The notes under the pieces were generated by a model. It was not told the origin of the DNA, did not search any database, and saw only the letters and a list, made by a program, of their open reading frames with translations. Positions 61,545-64,000 of a DNA stretch of 64,000 nt are shown here, piece by piece; the first letter of the stretch is position 1; the number at the start of each line of letters is the position of its first letter. The DNA comes from Gammaproteobacteria bacterium. Its GTDB lineage: Bacteria > Pseudomonadota > Gammaproteobacteria > DSM-16500. The stretch lies in contig JABDCN010000001.1 of the NCBI GenBank assembly GCA_013288125.1, positions 1-64,000 of the forward strand. The letters are read 5' to 3'. The position numbers and the translations under genes were made by a program.

Positions 61545-61928
61545 TCATACTTTCTCTTTCTTCCCATGCAACAACAAATCAATTGCCATCAGTAATGCCG
61601 TATTATCAATCGGTTTTTCAAAAGAAACTGAAGCGCCTAAGGTTTCAGAAAGATCAAGATAACCGGTAGGGTCTAATCTACCGCCGCCAGAAATCGCAAT
61701 AATTTCCATTTGCGGATGACGATTTTTCACTTCTGAAATTAAGGTAATGCCGCTTTTTTTAGGCATAATAATATCAGTGACCATGATATCGGGTTTATTA
61801 TTTTTTAAGGCTTCTGTCGCTTCTTCACCATTAGCAGCGCAAACAACATGATGTGATGAACGCTCTAATACTTGTGTCAACATGTCTCTGACAAGATCAT
61901 CATCTTCCACTAATAAGATCGTCGCCAT
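61545..61928 (-). CDS. Single-domain response regulator (CheY-like)
   Basis: The 127-residue REC domain has the acidic pocket LLVEDDDLVRDML, phosphoacceptor D52 in DIMVTDIIMPKKSG, Ser/Thr of the IIAISGGG strand and conserved Lys in VSFEKPID. There is no output domain, so it must act by protein contact or as a phosphate sink. It follows the histidine kinase gene on the same strand, separated by family D copy 2. The second of two ATG codons (61928) has the better spacing from AAGGAGA. Upstream in-frame codons are repeat-coded. Confidence 0.9.
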   Translation of the reverse strand: MATILLVEDDDLVRDMLTQVLERSSHHVVCAANGEEATEALKNNKPDIMVTDIIMPKKSGITLISEVKNRHPQMEIIAISGGGRLDPTGYLDLSETLGASVSFEKPIDNTALLMAIDLLLHGKKEKV

Positions 61929-61948
61929 CATTTTCTCCTTAGTCTTAT

Positions 61949-62067
61949 GTGATTTCAACTTTATTCTAATGGGGCCCCGTCGCTTCGGGTATCCCACCGT
62001 GCTCGCAAGCTGCGCGCGGTGGGAGCCCTCCCTTTCGCTCCGCCCCATTAATAAAGTTGAGAATCAC
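61949..62067. repeat. Palindromic repeat family D, copy 2
   Basis: Arms 61949-61975 and 62042-62067 begin with GTGATT..CAACTTTATT, private to this copy. The body GGGGCCCCGTCGCTTCGGGT... matches copy 1 but lacks the CCCCAGC/GCTGGGG hairpin. It lies inside the two-component operon. Confidence 0.9.
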
Positions 62068-62068
62068 G

Positions 62069-63004
62069 TTAATCTTCTTTATATTCAGGTAATATTATCG
62101 TAAAAGTCGCACCGTGTCCTAATTGACTATTCACCGTAATATCACCGCCGTGTTCTTTCACAATAGAATGTACAATCGAAAGTCCCAATCCAGTTCCTTT
62201 TCCCACTTCTTTTGTTGTAAAAAACGGTTCAAATATACGTTCCATCATCGATTGATCCATGCCGTGCCCCGTATCTTTCATGACAATTTTACAATAAGAG
62301 GGGGCAATTTTTGCCGGTAATTGTTTTAAGAGAGGATCATGCTCTGATGCATGTTCAATTGAAATATCCATGGTTCCTTCGCCATCCATGGCATCAACCG
62401 CATTATTAATAAGATTCACTAAGACTTGATGCAACTGTGTTTGATTACCAAGGATAATTATTTTTTCATTTGCGTGAAAATGAATGATTACACTTGCCGG
62501 AATAGTAGGGCGCAATAAAGCAAGTGCTGCTTCAATGGTTGATTTTAAATTGATGATATCAAATTGCTGATGTTGTCTTCGGCTGAAAGCTAAAATGCGC
62601 GAGATAAGTTCTTGACCTCGATGACATCCATCTAATACTTTCCCAAGATTTTTATACGTTAAACTATCTTTTGTGACATCTTCTCTGGCGATTTCGGTAT
62701 AACCAATAATTGCATATAAAATATTATTAAAATCGTGAGCAATACCGCTAGCCAATGTTCCAATCGCTTGTAATTTTTGCCCTTGTAAGAGTGCGATTTC
62801 CAGTTTTTGTTTTGTTTCTTCAGCATTCTCGCGCTCGGTGATTTCTTTTTTTAAATCAAGATTGGCTTGGCTAAGAGATCGTGCACGTTGACGTGATAGC
62901 AGCATCATGCGTATTGCAATTAAGAATAAGACGGCTAAAACAAGCCCTAGAATAAATATAATCCAGACATAAAATTCATGTGGAAAGTGAGTTAGGTATA
63001 TCAC
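62069..63004 (-). CDS. Membrane histidine kinase without a periplasmic sensor domain
   Basis: From a GTG at 63004 the 311-residue protein has one membrane helix (residues about 11-33), a short coiled coil and a HisKA_dimer with H90 in TLASGIAHDFNNILYAIIG, a form typical of NtrB/FixL-type kinases. The catalytic domain has VNLINNAVDAMDG (N box), DTGHGMDQSMMERIF (G1) and GKGTGLGLSIVHSIV (G2). The start is chosen because GAGG from a family C fragment (CATTGCGAGGAAC) lies at the right distance; a longer form to ATG 63031 would read the repeat. It probably phosphorylates the downstream CheY-like protein. Confidence 0.88.
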   Translation of the reverse strand: MIYLTHFPHEFYVWIIFILGLVLAVLFLIAIRMMLLSRQRARSLSQANLDLKKEITERENAEETKQKLEIALLQGQKLQAIGTLASGIAHDFNNILYAIIGYTEIAREDVTKDSLTYKNLGKVLDGCHRGQELISRILAFSRRQHQQFDIINLKSTIEAALALLRPTIPASVIIHFHANEKIIILGNQTQLHQVLVNLINNAVDAMDGEGTMDISIEHASEHDPLLKQLPAKIAPSYCKIVMKDTGHGMDQSMMERIFEPFFTTKEVGKGTGLGLSIVHSIVKEHGGDITVNSQLGHGATFTIILPEYKED

Positions 63005-63103
63005 TGGTTCCTCGCAATGACGGCCCTTCATTCCATTATAGTATGGAATCTACCCTACAGGTACTGGCATAATGGGTTTTTCCAGATAGGTTAGGGATAG
63101 GAC

Positions 63104-64000
63104 ATGCAGCTATCAAAAATCAAACTAGCAGGGTTTAAATCGTTCGTTGATCCTACAGCCATCATACTTCCCAGTAATAGGGTGGCCATTGTCGGTCCTA
63201 ATGGTTGTGGTAAATCAAACATCATTGATGCGATTACCTGGGTGATGGGGGAGAGTTCGCCCAAATATTTACGTGGTGAAGCCTTGATTGACGTCATTTT
63301 TAATGGCTCCAATGCACGTAAACCAGTAGGTCAAGCCTCGGTTGAACTCATTTTTGATAATACAGAAGGCAAGATTGGCGGCGAATATGCCTCTTATGCA
63401 GAAATCGCCATTAAACGCATGATTAGTCGTGAATCGGATTCCACTTATTTTCTGAATGGCGCGCGTTGCCGCAAGCGTGATGTGGTTGATCTCTTTTTGG
63501 GGACAGGTTTAGGTCCAAGAAGTTATTCTATTATTGGCCAAAATATGATCAGTAAAATCATTGAAGCCAAGCCAGAAGAATTACGTAATTATTTGGAAGA
63601 AGCAGCTGGTATTTCTAAATATAAAGAACGCCGGCATGAAACCTCATTGCGTATTCAGCATGCTAAAGAAAATATTGCTAGGGTCAATGATTTATGTGCT
63701 GAATTAGAAAAACAATTAAGCAATCTTAAACATCAAGCTAATGTCGCAGAAAAATTCAAAACGCTTAAACAACAAGAACGTGTTTTACAAGCTGAATTAT
63801 ATGCCATTCAATGGCGTCAATTAGATGTATTAATGGTTGATGACACTTTAAAAATTCAACATGAAGAAACAGCGCTTGAAGCGCGTAATAGTGAAATTAC
63901 GACGACTGATAGAGAGATCGAACAATTACGTCATGAACAACGTGCAGCGCAAGATGCTTATCAAGAAGTGCAACGTCGTTATTATGCGATTGGTAATGAA
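63104..64000 (+). CDS. smc: Chromosome segregation protein SMC (3'-incomplete)
   Basis: The first 299 residues are in the window. KLAGFKSFVDPTAI and the Walker A VGPNGCGKSNIIDAITWVMG are diagnostic of SMC ATPases, and VIFNGSNARKPVG, GTGLGPRSYSIIGQ and EEAAGISKYKERR complete the N-terminal head. Coiled coil begins near residue 175 (heptads with KEN, EKQL, KTLKQQ). It shapes and segregates the chromosome. The ATG at 63104 follows GGGATAGGA. The frame is open at the window end. Confidence 0.97.
   Translation, partial: MQLSKIKLAGFKSFVDPTAIILPSNRVAIVGPNGCGKSNIIDAITWVMGESSPKYLRGEALIDVIFNGSNARKPVGQASVELIFDNTEGKIGGEYASYAEIAIKRMISRESDSTYFLNGARCRKRDVVDLFLGTGLGPRSYSIIGQNMISKIIEAKPEELRNYLEEAAGISKYKERRHETSLRIQHAKENIARVNDLCAELEKQLSNLKHQANVAEKFKTLKQQERVLQAELYAIQWRQLDVLMVDDTLKIQHEETALEARNSEITTTDREIEQLRHEQRAAQDAYQEVQRRYYAIGNE

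Overview
The window reads as a 64 kb piece of an AT-rich gammaproteobacterial chromosome. The most likely source is an intracellular or amoeba-associated member of the Legionellales/Coxiellaceae side of the class. This rests on four things: the dcw-end order murB-ftsQ-ftsA-ftsZ-lpxC-(dciA)-secA-mutT; housekeeping proteins of gammaproteobacterial type; eukaryote-like ankyrin proteins with nuclear-localisation-like basic motifs; and very dense palindromic intergenic repeats. The species cannot be fixed from sequence alone.

Layout. 1-5.5 kb: cell wall and division (murB, ftsQ, ftsA, ftsZ) and lipid A (lpxC). 5.6-6.4 kb: a HigBA-type toxin-antitoxin pair. 6.5-12.3 kb: dciA, secA, a Nudix mutT and a PBP4-like peptidase. 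12.5-14.7 kb: an ankyrin protein with an F-box-like N-terminus. 14.7-18.9 kb: the dTDP-rhamnose operon rmlACDB (minus strand) and a divergent glycosyltransferase. 19.0-22.7 kb: a 1226-residue ankyrin protein. 22.7-28.3 kb: a Cys-rich lipoprotein, serB-like and serA genes, a dicarboxylate/amino-acid symporter, yheT and a TauE-like permease. 28.4-33.8 kb: a secreted sphingomyelinase-like phosphoesterase and an envelope-glycan group (gtrB, gtrA, an ArnT-like transferase, a ChbG-like deacetylase). 34-45 kb: csp, ttcA, gloB, a lone HPt protein, rlmD, a 6S RNA, rocD, a sugar porter, a membrane protein, a small HTH protein, folD, dnaX, 4.5S RNA and tRNA-Ser. 45.6-51.6 kb: a small secreted protein, dapE-dapD, msbA-lpxK and a chagasin-like protease inhibitor. 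51.9-57.2 kb: three tandem paralogues of an unrecognised family, a DUF2845 protein and a permuted-papain amidase. 57.6-64 kb: purB, mnmA, icd, a two-component pair and the start of smc.

The genes fall into three groups. Core genes cover division, secretion, lipid A and LPS precursor supply, DAP and serine synthesis, and RNA and DNA maintenance. The probable host-interaction set comprises the two large ankyrin proteins, the tandem paralogues, the ASM-like phosphoesterase, the chagasin-like inhibitor and the papain-like amidase. The third layer is at least eight families of palindromic repeats filling nearly every gap.

The two most unusual signals are these. First, many palindromic repeats have flanking arms that differ from copy to copy but stay complementary within a copy. 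One copy is bounded by a perfect 10-bp direct repeat, and another pair shows compensatory stem changes with a conserved bulge. Several repeats supply codons, stops or ribosome-binding sites to real genes. Second, an unrecognised modular protein family, sharing an FYYN-NC-VYLV segment and an FGG helix, is present as a tandem trio plus a possible ankyrin-linked relative 30 kb away. All coordinates and folds were read by eye; no alignments or searches were run.
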